NCBI RefSeq assembly: GCF_900095735.1
Contig: NZ_FNLO01000007.1
Coordinates: 204,509-268,508 of the forward strand
Length of the DNA stretch: 64,000 nucleotides
Origin: Chitinasiproducens palmae
GTDB lineage: Bacteria; Pseudomonadota; Gammaproteobacteria; Burkholderiales; Burkholderiaceae
Direction of reading: 5' to 3'
Shown here: in pieces, positions 22,885 through 30,781 of the stretch
How the letters are laid out: every line of letters begins with the position of its first letter
How positions within the stretch are numbered: the first letter of the stretch is position 1
The notes under the pieces: generated by a model
Database searches by the model: none
What the model was told of the DNA's origin: nothing
The model's input: the letters and a program-made list of their open reading frames with translations, nothing else
Made by a program: the position numbers and the translations under genes

Positions 22885-23036
22885 AGAAGCCGGGAAGCCG
22901 AGAAGCCGGGAAGCCGAGAAGCCGAGAAGCCGAGAAGCCGAGAAGCCGAGAAGCCGAGAAGCCGAGAAGCCGAGAAGCCGGGAAGCTGGGAAGCCGAGAC
23001 GCCGGGAAGCCGGGAAGCTGGGAAGCCGAGACGCCG
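22885..23036. repeat. 8-nt tandem repeat, 19 copies
   Basis: Nineteen contiguous 8-nt units, consensus RGAAGCCG. Eight consecutive identical AGAAGCCG units (22917-22980) form the core. The outer units carry G, T or C substitutions that themselves recur as a higher-order pattern (GGAAGCTG-GGAAGCCG-AGACGCCG appears twice). Confidence 0.97.
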
Positions 23037-23293
23037 GCAAATCGACGAACCGAGGAACCGAGAAGTAGCGGAAGCGCGTCGAGACGTGGCAGCGCGGCGC
23101 ACTCGACCCGTCGTCCGATAACGCTCTGCTGCCGCGGCACAGAGCTGCGATTCGTTATGGTCGCTTTGCCGCTCGCCCCTTGTCGTTTCTCCGCCGATGC
23201 CGTGCCGCGGATTCCTGACCGCCGCTTCGGTGACGTCTGCCCCCGCAGCCGGCAGGACACCGTCGCCTGTGTGCACATTCGCGTGGTGGACGG

Positions 23294-23341
23294 GCGCAGG
23301 GACCGGCGCAGGAGCCGGTGTAGGGACCGGTGCAGGGACGG
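23294..23341. repeat. 12-nt repeat, 4 copies
   Basis: Four imperfect units of GCGCAGGGACCG in the gene-free region upstream of the lipoprotein gene's 3' end. Confidence 0.85.
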
Positions 23342-23471
23342 ACATGGCGGCGCGACGCCGGCAAGTTCGCCGATCCTCACCGCGCACGTCGGGCGTGTTC
23401 GTCAGCCCGACGTGCGCGGCGTGCCGACGCCGGCAGGGCCGGCGTGTCTCGGCCCTCCGCTCCGTTTCGGA

Positions 23472-24164
23472 TCACCATCCGAAGCCGTAGCCGACGCTCC
23501 AGCCGCCGCGTCGTCCCCAACCGCCGCCGCCATACCAACCTCCCCAACTCGGTCCCCAGGCGGGTGCCGCCCATACAGGGCCGCCCCACGCGGGGCCGTA
23601 CCAGCCGGGATAAGCCACCGGATAGACCGGCGCTGGCGCGACGACCACGGTCCGCGCGATTTCCTCATCACGCATCGCGCGATCCTGCTCGCGCAGCACT
23701 TGCTGGTCGATCTGGTCGTAGCGCTGCTTCTCGGTAGGCGTCAGCGGCCCGGAATAGGGCCGGGCCGGCACGGCGGTGCCGGGCGTCGGGGCGGTGCCCG
23801 GCGGCGCGTAATACGGCTGCGCGGATGGCGTCGCGGCTGGTGGATAGCCGTAGGGTTGCGCGGGCTGCGCCGCGGTCCCCGGTGCGTAGGCGGGCGCGTT
23901 GCCTTCCGGCGGGAACGGCGCGTAGCGCTGCGGTTGCCGCAGCGCTTCGGCGGTCGCCTGCGGCGTGCTCACGACTTGCGGCGCGGGCACTGGCTGCACG
24001 TCCGCCGCCGGCGCCGCCGCGCCGGGCGGCAAGCGGCTCAGTACGACACCGTTCGGGATCGGGCCGCCATACTGGTCGTAGTAGCCGGGCGCCGCGCAGG
24101 CACCCAGCAGGAGCGTCGCGGACACCAGCGCCAGCGCGTGGCGGGACGGAAAGGTCGCAATCAT
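23472..24164 (-). CDS. Pro/Gly/Tyr-rich putative lipoprotein
   Basis: 230 residues from ATG 24164 (MIATFPSRHALALVSATLLLGACAAPG). The signal peptide ends in a lipobox LGAC, so the Cys near residue 23 should be lipidated. The middle is Pro/Ala/Tyr-rich. A short conserved-looking helix follows (LTPTEKQRYDQIDQQVLREQDRAM), then a Trp/Gly/Pro/Tyr-rich tail (GWYGPAWGGPVWAAPAWG) as seen in many Burkholderiales surface lipoproteins. Function unknown. An upstream in-frame ATG would add 28 residues before the signal peptide and is unlikely. The AGAGG site supports the chosen start. Confidence 0.75.
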   Translation of the reverse strand: MIATFPSRHALALVSATLLLGACAAPGYYDQYGGPIPNGVVLSRLPPGAAAPAADVQPVPAPQVVSTPQATAEALRQPQRYAPFPPEGNAPAYAPGTAAQPAQPYGYPPAATPSAQPYYAPPGTAPTPGTAVPARPYSGPLTPTEKQRYDQIDQQVLREQDRAMRDEEIARTVVVAPAPVYPVAYPGWYGPAWGGPVWAAPAWGPSWGGWYGGGGWGRRGGWSVGYGFGW

Positions 24165-24281
24165 GATGAGCCTCTGCTCGATCGGGACGGCCGCACGGGC
24201 GGCCGACAGAGGTCCCGGGCGGCGAGCGCCGCGGGACATTTGCTTCATTGACGTCCGTCGGCGACGGCGTCCGGTGAACCT

Positions 24282-25229
24282 TTAGTGGCGCTGCTCCGAT
24301 GCAGGCGTCACGCTGCCGGCTTCGGTGGCGCTGGCGAAGACCTGCGCCACGTCCACCGCGTCGAACGCATAGCGTTGGTTGCAGAAGTCGCAATGCGTCT
24401 CGACTTCGCCGCGCTCCTCGATGATGCCGTCCACTTCCTCGCGGCCCAGCATGCGCAGCATGTTCGCGACCTTCAGCCGCGAACAGGTGCACTTGAAGCG
24501 CGCCTGGTTCGGCTCGAAGTAACGCAGCGTCTCTTCCCAGAACAACCGCTTCAGCACGCGGTCGCTGTCCGTGCCGAGCAATTCCTCTGCTGACAGCGTG
24601 GCGCCCAGGTGGCAGACGCGGTCCCACGTGTCGGCGTCCAGCTCGTCGGCGGGCAGCGCGATACCGCCGTCACCCGGCATTTTCTGCAGCATCATGCCGA
24701 CCGCGCGCTTGTCGTCGGCGGCGAGCCAGATGCGCGTGTCGAGCTGCTCCGACCTGCGCATGTACTGCTGCAGGACCGTCGCCACGCCCGCTTCCGGATG
24801 GTCGTCGTCGGAGAGCGGCACGATGCCTTGATAGGCCTGCTGACCGCGCTGCTTGTCGCGCGGATCGAGGGTGATCGCGCAGCGTCCGCCGCCGCCCACG
24901 TTGACCAGCGCGGTCAGGGTCGCGTCGTCATCGATCTGGACGTCGCCGTCGGCCAGCGTAGCGGTCGCGCGCATGTTCAGCTCGGAATCGCATTGCACGA
25001 CGAGCATTCGCACCGGGCCGTCGCCGTGGATCTGAATGATCAGCGAGCCGTCGAACTTGAGCGTGGCCGACAGAAGGGCGGCGGCGGCCATCATCTCGCC
25101 CAGCAGGCGTACGATGGCCGGCGGGTAATCGTGACGCGCCAGCACTTCGCGCCAGGTGTCCTCCAGGGAGACGATTTCGCCCCGGACCGGCGCCTTGTCG
25201 AACATGAATTTCTGCAGTTGATCGGTCAC
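24282..25229 (-). CDS. hslO: Redox-regulated chaperone Hsp33
   Basis: 315 residues. The C-terminal zinc switch has all four cysteines: C247 and C249 (FKCTCS) and C280 and C283 (HCDFC). Oxidation releases zinc and activates this holdase in the cytoplasm. The N-terminal domain shows family stretches LLGEMMAAAALLSATLKFDG and the GGGGRCAITLDPRD region. The next gene upstream on the same strand is a gamma-carbonic anhydrase; the gap is 51 bases, so an operon is likely. Confidence 0.96.
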   Translation of the reverse strand: MTDQLQKFMFDKAPVRGEIVSLEDTWREVLARHDYPPAIVRLLGEMMAAAALLSATLKFDGSLIIQIHGDGPVRMLVVQCDSELNMRATATLADGDVQIDDDATLTALVNVGGGGRCAITLDPRDKQRGQQAYQGIVPLSDDDHPEAGVATVLQQYMRRSEQLDTRIWLAADDKRAVGMMLQKMPGDGGIALPADELDADTWDRVCHLGATLSAEELLGTDSDRVLKRLFWEETLRYFEPNQARFKCTCSRLKVANMLRMLGREEVDGIIEERGEVETHCDFCNQRYAFDAVDVAQVFASATEAGSVTPASEQRH

Positions 25230-25280
25230 GACTTCAATCCTGTCAAATACGTTATGCGAGGTGGGCGCTGCCCGTCGGCG

Positions 25281-25805
25281 TCAACCGATCGCGCGAAGCT
25301 GGTCGCGGAACAGCGCGCCACGCGCCACGTAGCCGTCCGCGCTGTGGCGCAGTCCGGCAATTTCGGCCTCGGTCAGCGCCCGGGCGACACGCGCCGGCGT
25401 GCCGAGGATCAGCGATCCGGGCGGGAACTGCTTGCCTTCGGTGACGAGTGCGCCGGCGCCGACCAACGAGTTCTCGCCAATCACCGCCCGGTTCAGCACC
25501 ACCGCCTGGATGCCGATCAGCGTGTTGTCGCCGATCGTGCAGCCGTGCAGCATCGCCTGATGGCCGATGGTCACGCCTTCGCCCAGGGTCAACGGCGTGC
25601 CGTCGTCGGTGTGCAGGACGGCTCCGTCCTGGACGTTGCTGCGCCGGCCGACGGAAATCAGGTCGTTGTCGCCGCGCAGCACCGCCTGCGGCCAGACGCT
25701 GGCTTCCGCGGCGAGGGCGATGTTGCCGATGACCGTGGCCTCGGCGGCAACATAGGCAGTCGGATCGATGCTCGGCTGTATGTCGCCGATGGCGTAAATA
25801 GTCAC
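25281..25805 (-). CDS. Gamma-carbonic anhydrase-like hexapeptide protein
   Basis: 174 residues from a GTG start at 25805, preceded by GGGAG. It is a left-handed beta-helix protein (IGNIALAAEASVWPQAVLRGDNDLISVG, GDNTLIGIQAVVLNRAVIGENSLVGAGALV) of the YrdA/CaiE/gamma-carbonic anhydrase family. Histidines are present in the usual metal-binding region (VLHTDD, TIGHQAMLHG). Enzymatic activity is not proven for most members. It precedes hslO. Confidence 0.9.
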   Translation of the reverse strand: MTIYAIGDIQPSIDPTAYVAAEATVIGNIALAAEASVWPQAVLRGDNDLISVGRRSNVQDGAVLHTDDGTPLTLGEGVTIGHQAMLHGCTIGDNTLIGIQAVVLNRAVIGENSLVGAGALVTEGKQFPPGSLILGTPARVARALTEAEIAGLRHSADGYVARGALFRDQLRAIG

Positions 25806-25996
25806 TCGGTCTCCCAGTGGCGGCGCCGTCGCCAATGCGGCAGCGCGGTCGTCGTTCGTGCAGCGTCGTCGCTTTGAGCGACAGCGCGCTCGTCCCCCAA
25901 TGCGGCGTGGACGTCCTCCATGCAGCGGTCGTCCATGCGGCGGCCCCGTTCTGCATGCGGCTGCCGCGTGCAGAACGATCTCGGCAGTGGCTGCTC

Positions 25997-26034
25997 TACA
26001 ATATGGGCCTGCCCGGCGTAATCTCAATATTGTA
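25997..26034. promoter_or_regulatory. Inverted repeat overlapping a -10 element
   Basis: TACAATAT at 25997-26004 and its exact reverse complement ATATTGTA at 26027-26034 are separated by 22 bases in the 316-base gap between two divergent genes. TACAAT at 25997-26002 would serve as a -10 for the plus-strand gene. The repeat could be an operator or a mirrored promoter pair. No other gene is seen in this gap. Confidence 0.4.
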
Positions 26035-26121
26035 GCCGCCGGGGCGGGCGAGACGCGGCAATGTCGCCGGTGTCGCCATGCTGCTTCGTTACTGAATGTC
26101 ACCGGCGCCGCCGTTCAACCC

Positions 26122-27036
26122 TTGAACGATTCCTTCGATCTTTCCCCGCCCGCCTTGCATGTTTTGCCGCCGGATGCGCCACTGGCCGGCGCGTCGACCG
26201 CCCGCAGGGCGGCGCTGTTGGCGCTGGCTCGGTCCGAACCCGAGGCCAAGGTGGCGGCCGCGCGTGCGCTCGCCACGTCGCGGTTGCCAATCGGTGCCGA
26301 CGAGTCGCTGACGCCGTCGGACTGGCCCGGCCGGCCCGAGCGGCCACGGCTGGTGTCGCCTCGCGAGCTGGAGCGGCGCAGCATGTCGAGCGTGGCCGGA
26401 CGCGCCGCCTTGCTGCACGCTTTGGCGCATATCGAATTCAATGCGATCGATCTGGCACTGGACGCGGTGGCGCGCTTCGATGGCCTGCCCGAGGCGTTCT
26501 ACCGCGACTGGCTGGGCGTGGCCGGCGAGGAAGCGTTTCACTTCACCTTGCTCCAAGACCGCCTGGCAGCCCTCGGACACGCATATGGCGACTTTCCCGC
26601 GCACGACGGGCTGTGGGAAATGGCGCTGAAAACGCGGGGCGAGGTGCTGGCGCGGATGGCAATCGTGCCGCGCACGCTCGAAGCGCGCGGCCTCGATGCC
26701 TCGCCGCCGATCCGCGCGAAGCTCGCCCAGGCGGGCGACCATGAGTCGGCCGCGATCCTCGACGTGATTCTGCGCGATGAGATTGGCCACGTCGCGATCG
26801 GCAATCGATGGTTTCGCCATCTCGCCGCGCGCGCCGGCGTGGCGCCGCTGGCGCTGTATGAGAGCTTGGCGCAGCGCTACGGGGCGCCCCGGCCGAAGGG
26901 GCCGTTCAATCTGGCGGCGCGCCGGCAGGCCGGTTTCGACGACGACGAATTGGCGGCACTGACGGGCGAGCCGAACCGCACCAGTGCCGGCGCGCTCGTC
27001 GGTAGGGTTGGCGGAGCGGACGACGATGCGCGATAG
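26122..27036 (+). CDS. DUF455 ferritin-like protein
   Basis: Roughly 304 residues from a TTG start at 26122. The start is uncertain: there is no ribosome binding site, and a GTG at 25987 lies before the likely promoter. It belongs to the DUF455 (MiaE-like di-iron) family. Iron-ligand regions HALAHIEFNAIDLALDAV, GEEAFHF and RDEIGHVAIGNRWF supply the typical Glu/His pairs, together with YGDFPAHDGLWEM and IVPRTLEARGLDA. The exact reaction is unknown for most members. Its stop overlaps the following hydrolase gene by 11 bases. Confidence 0.85.
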   Translation: MNDSFDLSPPALHVLPPDAPLAGASTARRAALLALARSEPEAKVAAARALATSRLPIGADESLTPSDWPGRPERPRLVSPRELERRSMSSVAGRAALLHALAHIEFNAIDLALDAVARFDGLPEAFYRDWLGVAGEEAFHFTLLQDRLAALGHAYGDFPAHDGLWEMALKTRGEVLARMAIVPRTLEARGLDASPPIRAKLAQAGDHESAAILDVILRDEIGHVAIGNRWFRHLAARAGVAPLALYESLAQRYGAPRPKGPFNLAARRQAGFDDDELAALTGEPNRTSAGALVGRVGGADDDAR

Positions 27037-27943
27037 TCACAGCGACTTTGTCCGCCTGCGGGAACTGACGGTTCATGTCCGGCGCTGGGAGCCGCGCGAC
27101 GCGGGCACGGCGACGCCGACGGTGTGGTTGCTGCACGGCTGGATGGACGTGTCGGCCAGCTTCCAGTTCGTCGTCGACGCATTGGCCGGGCAGTGCCGCG
27201 TCCTGGCGCCGGATGCGCGCGGCTTCGGCCTGAGCGACTGGCCGGTGGCCGCTGGCCACGCCAGCCACTACGCGTTCCAGGATTACCTGGCCGACCTGGA
27301 TCAGCTCGTCGCTCACTACAGCCCGCGCGAGCCGATCGCGCTGGTCGGCCATAGCATGGGCGCCAACGTCGCACTGCATTACGCGGGCGTGCGTCCCGCG
27401 CGGGTGCGCCGGGTGGTCGCCCTCGAAGGGTTCGGCGTCGGCGACCAGCCGGCTTCGAGGGCGCCGGCCCGGCTGGCGGAGTGGCTCGACCAGCGCGCGC
27501 AGCCGCATGCCTGGCGTACCTATCCGTCGTTCGACGCGCTGGCCGACCGGCTCCTTCGCGACAATCCGCGGCTCGGTGCGGAACGGGCGCGGCTGTTGGC
27601 GCGCCAGCGCGGCGTGCGCGTCGGCGACATCGTCACGCCGCGCGGCGATCCGGCGCACCGCGCGCATGCGGGCCGGCCCTATCGGCTCGACGAGACGCTG
27701 GCGGTCTGGGGCGCAGTGACAGCGCCGGTGCTGCTGGTGGAAGGGCGCGACAGCGGCACGCTGCGACAGTTGGCCGGAGACGTGCCCGAGCCTGCGTTCA
27801 GGCAACGCTTCGAAGCGCTGCGTGAGCGCCGGCAACAATGGATCGAGGACGCGGGCCACATGGTCCATCTGGATCAACCCGAAGCAGTCGCCGCCAGCAT
27901 CCGGGCGTTCCTGCTCGCCGAGGATGGGGGCGGCCAGCGCTAG
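27026..27943 (+). CDS. Alpha/beta hydrolase
   Basis: 305 residues from ATG 27026, overlapping the previous gene by 11 bases. The oxyanion segment is LLHGWMDVSASF, the nucleophile elbow is GHSMGAN, and the catalytic His lies in DAGHMVHLDQPEAV. The ARGFGLSDWP motif is typical of the fold. The substrate cannot be predicted. A GCGGAG site lies just upstream. Coupling with the DUF455 gene is conserved in my recollection of Burkholderiales, which would suggest a shared pathway; that is inference. Confidence 0.9.
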   Translation: MRDSHSDFVRLRELTVHVRRWEPRDAGTATPTVWLLHGWMDVSASFQFVVDALAGQCRVLAPDARGFGLSDWPVAAGHASHYAFQDYLADLDQLVAHYSPREPIALVGHSMGANVALHYAGVRPARVRRVVALEGFGVGDQPASRAPARLAEWLDQRAQPHAWRTYPSFDALADRLLRDNPRLGAERARLLARQRGVRVGDIVTPRGDPAHRAHAGRPYRLDETLAVWGAVTAPVLLVEGRDSGTLRQLAGDVPEPAFRQRFEALRERRQQWIEDAGHMVHLDQPEAVAASIRAFLLAEDGGGQR

Positions 27944-27967
27944 GGAAGCGCTCCACGGGCCACCACT

Positions 27968-28029
27968 AGCCGACCTGCAGCCGACCCGCAGCCGACCCGC
28001 AGCCGACCCGCAGCCGACCCGCAGCCGAC
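27968..28029. repeat. 11-nt tandem repeat, 5 copies plus a partial
   Basis: Five units of AGCCGACCCGC (the first with one T) and a 7-nt partial, between the hydrolase gene and the PHP gene. It ends 20 bases before the PHP gene's -10 element. Confidence 0.97.
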
Positions 28030-28048
28030 GGCTTCGGGTGCGCTGTAC

Positions 28049-28054
28049 TAAAAT
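28049..28054 (+). promoter_or_regulatory. Candidate -10 element of the PHP gene
   Basis: TAAAAT (within TACTAAAAT) ends 6 bases before the ATG at 28061, so transcription would start at or next to the A of the start codon. The only purine run, GGAG, ends one base before ATG, too close to act as a ribosome binding site. Confidence 0.5.
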
Positions 28055-28060
28055 CGGAGC

Positions 28061-28903
28061 ATGCCAAGCGCACTCAACGCCGATCTGCACTGCCATTCAA
28101 CCGCGTCCGACGGAACACTCGCGCCGGCCGCGGTGGCGGCGCTTGCCGCGCGCAACGGCGTGGCGCTGTGGTCGTTGACCGACCATGATGAGTTGTCCGG
28201 CCAGGCCGAGGCGGCCGCCGCGGCGCGCCGACTGGGCATGCGTTACCTGCCCGGCGTCGAAATCTCGGTAACCTGGGCGGGGCGCACGGTTCACATTGTC
28301 GGCATGAATGTCGACCCGACCTCGGCGGTTCTCAACGAAGGCCTGGTGCATGCCCGCTCGGGCAGAACCCGGCGGGCGCAGGAGATCGGCGAACGTCTCG
28401 CGAGTCTGGGTATCGCCGGCGCGTTCGACGGCGCGCTTGCGCATGTCGGCAATCCCGATCTGATCTCGCGCACGCATTTCGCGCGTTGGATGGTCGAGCG
28501 CGGCGTCGTGGCGGACCTGCAGACGGCGTTTTCCCGCTACCTGGGCGACGGGCGCGCCGCCTGCGTGCCGCATCGCTGGTCGCGGCTGGCGGATGCCGTC
28601 GGCTGGATCCTGGCGTCCGGCGGCGCGGCCATCGTCGCGCATCCCGGCCGCTACGATTTCACGCCGCTGGAGTTCGACGTTTTCTTCGGCGAATTCCGCA
28701 AGGCTGGCGGCACCGCGATCGAGGTCGTGACCGGCAGTCATACGCCGGACCAGTACGACGAGTACGCTGACGTCGCCAGACACTATGGCTTTCTGGCCTC
28801 GCGCGGTTCGGACTTCCATGGCCCCGGCGAGACACGCGCCGAGCCGGGCACGTTGCCGGCGTTGCCGCGCGACCTGACGCCGGTCTGGGCGCAGTGGCTC
28901 TGA
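28061..28903 (+). CDS. rnm: PHP-domain phosphoesterase, RNase AM/YciV (TrpH) type
   Basis: 280 residues. Metal-binding motifs are H10 and H12 (DLHCHSTASDG), then SLTDHDELSG, GVEISVTW, AHPGRYD and SRGSDFHGPGE. This matches the YciV/RNase AM family, a 5'-3' exonuclease that trims RNA ends and also acts on short oligonucleotides. In enterobacteria it sits next to yciO and the trp genes. Here a YciO-type gene follows and trpS is close by, which supports the assignment. Confidence 0.88.
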   Translation: MPSALNADLHCHSTASDGTLAPAAVAALAARNGVALWSLTDHDELSGQAEAAAAARRLGMRYLPGVEISVTWAGRTVHIVGMNVDPTSAVLNEGLVHARSGRTRRAQEIGERLASLGIAGAFDGALAHVGNPDLISRTHFARWMVERGVVADLQTAFSRYLGDGRAACVPHRWSRLADAVGWILASGGAAIVAHPGRYDFTPLEFDVFFGEFRKAGGTAIEVVTGSHTPDQYDEYADVARHYGFLASRGSDFHGPGETRAEPGTLPALPRDLTPVWAQWL

Positions 28904-29058
28904 TCTTGCGACAGCAGAGGGCCGGTGACGGCCACGATCCGCAAGCAGCACCGCTCGGCCGTTGCATCGACCCTTACACTGCGTGACGGCTCGCCCGAGC
29001 CCGGCTGGCGCCCTGCGGCGCGCGCCGCGCTGTCCGGGTGCCGACGACGAGGACGAAC

Positions 29059-29688
29059 ATGGCGCAATTCTTCAAGATTCATCCGGACAACCCGCAGCCT
29101 CGGTTGATCAAGCAGGCATCCGAAATCCTGGCCGCCGGCGGTCTGGTCGCGTTGCCGACCGACTCGTGCTATGCGCTGGTCTGCCACCTGGACGATCGTC
29201 AGGCGGTCGACCGGCTGCGGCGGCTGCGCGGTATCGACGATCGACAGCATCTGTCGCTGCTAGTGCGCGACCTGTCGGAATTGGCGAACTTTGCGATGGT
29301 GGACAACCAGCAATACCGGCTGATCAAGTCGGTGACGCCGGGGCCCTACGTGTTCGTGCTCGAAGCGACGCGCGAGGTGCCGCGCCGGCTGTCGCATCCG
29401 TCGCGCAAGACCATTGGCCTGCGGGTGCCTTCGCATCCGCTCACCCAGGCGTTGCTCGAAACCCTGGGCCAGCCATTGATCGCGTCGACGCTGATTCTGC
29501 CACCGGACGACGAGCCGCTGAACGACCCCGAGGCCATCCGCGAGCGGCTCGAAAAACAGATCGAACTGGTGATCGACGGTGGGGCGTGTGCGGCCGAACC
29601 GTCGACGGTGATCGATCTGACTGGCGCCAGTCCACAGCTGGTGCGCGCCGGCCGGGGCGCGCTCGAACCGTTCGGTCTGAGCGCCTGA
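29059..29688 (+). CDS. YciO/Sua5-family protein (threonylcarbamoyl-AMP synthase-like)
   Basis: 209 residues from MAQFFKIHPDNPQ. Sua5/YciO/YrdC-domain features are AAGGLVALPTDSCYALVC, RLRRLRGIDDRQHLSLLVRD, TPGPYVFVLEAT, KTIGLRVPSHPL and GGACAAEPSTVIDLT. YrdC/Sua5 proteins make threonylcarbamoyl-AMP for t6A37 of tRNA. YciO paralogues share the fold but have weaker or unclear activity. The position after the PHP gene points to YciO. Confidence 0.9.
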   Translation: MAQFFKIHPDNPQPRLIKQASEILAAGGLVALPTDSCYALVCHLDDRQAVDRLRRLRGIDDRQHLSLLVRDLSELANFAMVDNQQYRLIKSVTPGPYVFVLEATREVPRRLSHPSRKTIGLRVPSHPLTQALLETLGQPLIASTLILPPDDEPLNDPEAIRERLEKQIELVIDGGACAAEPSTVIDLTGASPQLVRAGRGALEPFGLSA

Positions 29689-30090
29689 CGGCGCCGTTCG
29701 GTCCGGAATCGCAACGGTGCTTGCAGGCTGGGCCAGCACGGCGCGGCCTTGATGGCATGCGATGTCTCGCCACGCCCGCCGGCCCAGCGCCGACCCGGCA
29801 GCAACCCGGCAGCAACCCGGCAGCAACCCAGCGCCGGCCCGACAGCAACGTGACGCCCTCCGAGCGCCGCCCGCGCACCGAGGCATTCGGGCAGCCAACC
29901 CCGGCCGCCCACGCCGCCTGTACCGCATTCGCGCCTCGCCGAGAGCGGCGGCACCCGCAAGGGCCGCTGGTGCCGACGGTGCTGTGATTGCTTCGGCCAG
30001 GCCATCGCAACGGACGCCCGACACCGCCCCGCGTGCCCGGTCGCGGCGCCGGAGCCGGCCGTCCGGCTTATGCGAGCGCCCGGGTGTTGT
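29689..30090. other. Gene-free gap with an 11-nt repeat
   Basis: About 400 bases without a gene. Three perfect copies of CCCGGCAGCAA lie at 29794-29826, with related decayed words (CAGCGCCGGCC, CGACAGCAACG) after them. The gap ends at the promoter of the M50 gene. Confidence 0.65.
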
Positions 30091-30096
30091 TACAAT
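30091..30096 (+). promoter_or_regulatory. Candidate -10 element of the M50 protease gene
   Basis: TACAAT ends 8 bases before the ATG at 30105. No ribosome binding site lies in between, so the transcript would be leaderless or nearly so. No convincing -35 is seen. Confidence 0.5.
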
Positions 30097-30104
30097 GCGC
30101 GCAA

Positions 30105-30779
30105 ATGTTCGATAACCTCATCCAGAACCTGGCGGTCTATGCGCTGCCAGTGCTCTTCGCAATCACCCTGCATGAAGCCGCGCATGCCTACGCAGCGCGG
30201 CTTTTCGGCGATTCGACGGCCTATATGCTCGGCCGCGTCAGTCTGAACCCGGCGCGGCACATCGATCCGCTGGGTACCATCGCCATGCCGGTAGTGCTGT
30301 ACCTGTTGACGGGCGGGGCCTTTCTGTTCGGCTATGCGAAGCCGGTGCCGGTCATGTTCGATCGCTTGCGCAATCCGCGCTGGCACGCGATGCTGGTCGC
30401 GGCAGCCGGGCCGGCCTCGAATCTGGTGCAATCGCTGCTGTGGGGCATTCTGGCGCTCGGCCTGCAGGCGGCCGGCGTGCAGGAGGCATTCTTCGTGAAA
30501 ATGGCGTCGGCCGGCGTGTTGGTGAACCTGGTCATCGCCGCCTTCAACCTCTTTCCGCTGCCGCCGCTGGACGGCGGACGCATCGTGACGAGCCTGCTGC
30601 CGGCGCGACAGGCGATCACTTTCGGGCGACTGGAGCCGTTCGGCTTCATCATCGTCATGGTTCTCGTCATGACGCATGTGTTCGTGCCGTACTGGCTTTC
30701 GCCGCTGGTCAATGTCTTCTACGGCTTCGTGAACCTGCTGCTCACGCCTCTCGTTTCCCTCGTCGCCCTGGCCCACTGA
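30105..30779 (+). CDS. Site-2 protease family (M50) membrane protein
   Basis: 224 residues with about five hydrophobic helices. The zinc motif HEAAH is at 23-27 in the first helix, and the second conserved motif NLFPLPPLDGG is near 145-155. This short form, without PDZ domain, is the YwhC-like group of intramembrane metalloproteases. Substrates are unknown. trpS starts 2 bases after its stop, so the two are surely co-transcribed. Confidence 0.92.
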   Translation: MFDNLIQNLAVYALPVLFAITLHEAAHAYAARLFGDSTAYMLGRVSLNPARHIDPLGTIAMPVVLYLLTGGAFLFGYAKPVPVMFDRLRNPRWHAMLVAAAGPASNLVQSLLWGILALGLQAAGVQEAFFVKMASAGVLVNLVIAAFNLFPLPPLDGGRIVTSLLPARQAITFGRLEPFGFIIVMVLVMTHVFVPYWLSPLVNVFYGFVNLLLTPLVSLVALAH

Positions 30780-30781
30780 AC

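Larger units (their letters stand above)
22233..23471. other. 1.24-kb gene-free region rich in tandem repeats
   Basis: The longest gene-free stretch of the window apart from the rrn leader. It carries three arrays: 8-nt x8 at 22697-22760, 8-nt x19 at 22885-23036 and 12-nt x4 at 23294-23341. Open frames of up to 460 codons cross it, but only because the repeats lack stops; they show no family signature. A less GC-rich patch around 22440-22520 contains TATACT and might be a promoter. Confidence 0.7.

Noticed and set aside
22697..23036. CRISPR-like array
   Set aside because: Units are 8 nt and directly adjacent, with no spacers and no cas genes nearby.
22860..24251. Plus-strand open frame of 463 codons through the 8-nt array
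   Set aside because: Stays open because the repeat has no stops; the translation is a REAEKPRS-type repeat followed by Arg-rich noise and the antisense of the lipoprotein gene.
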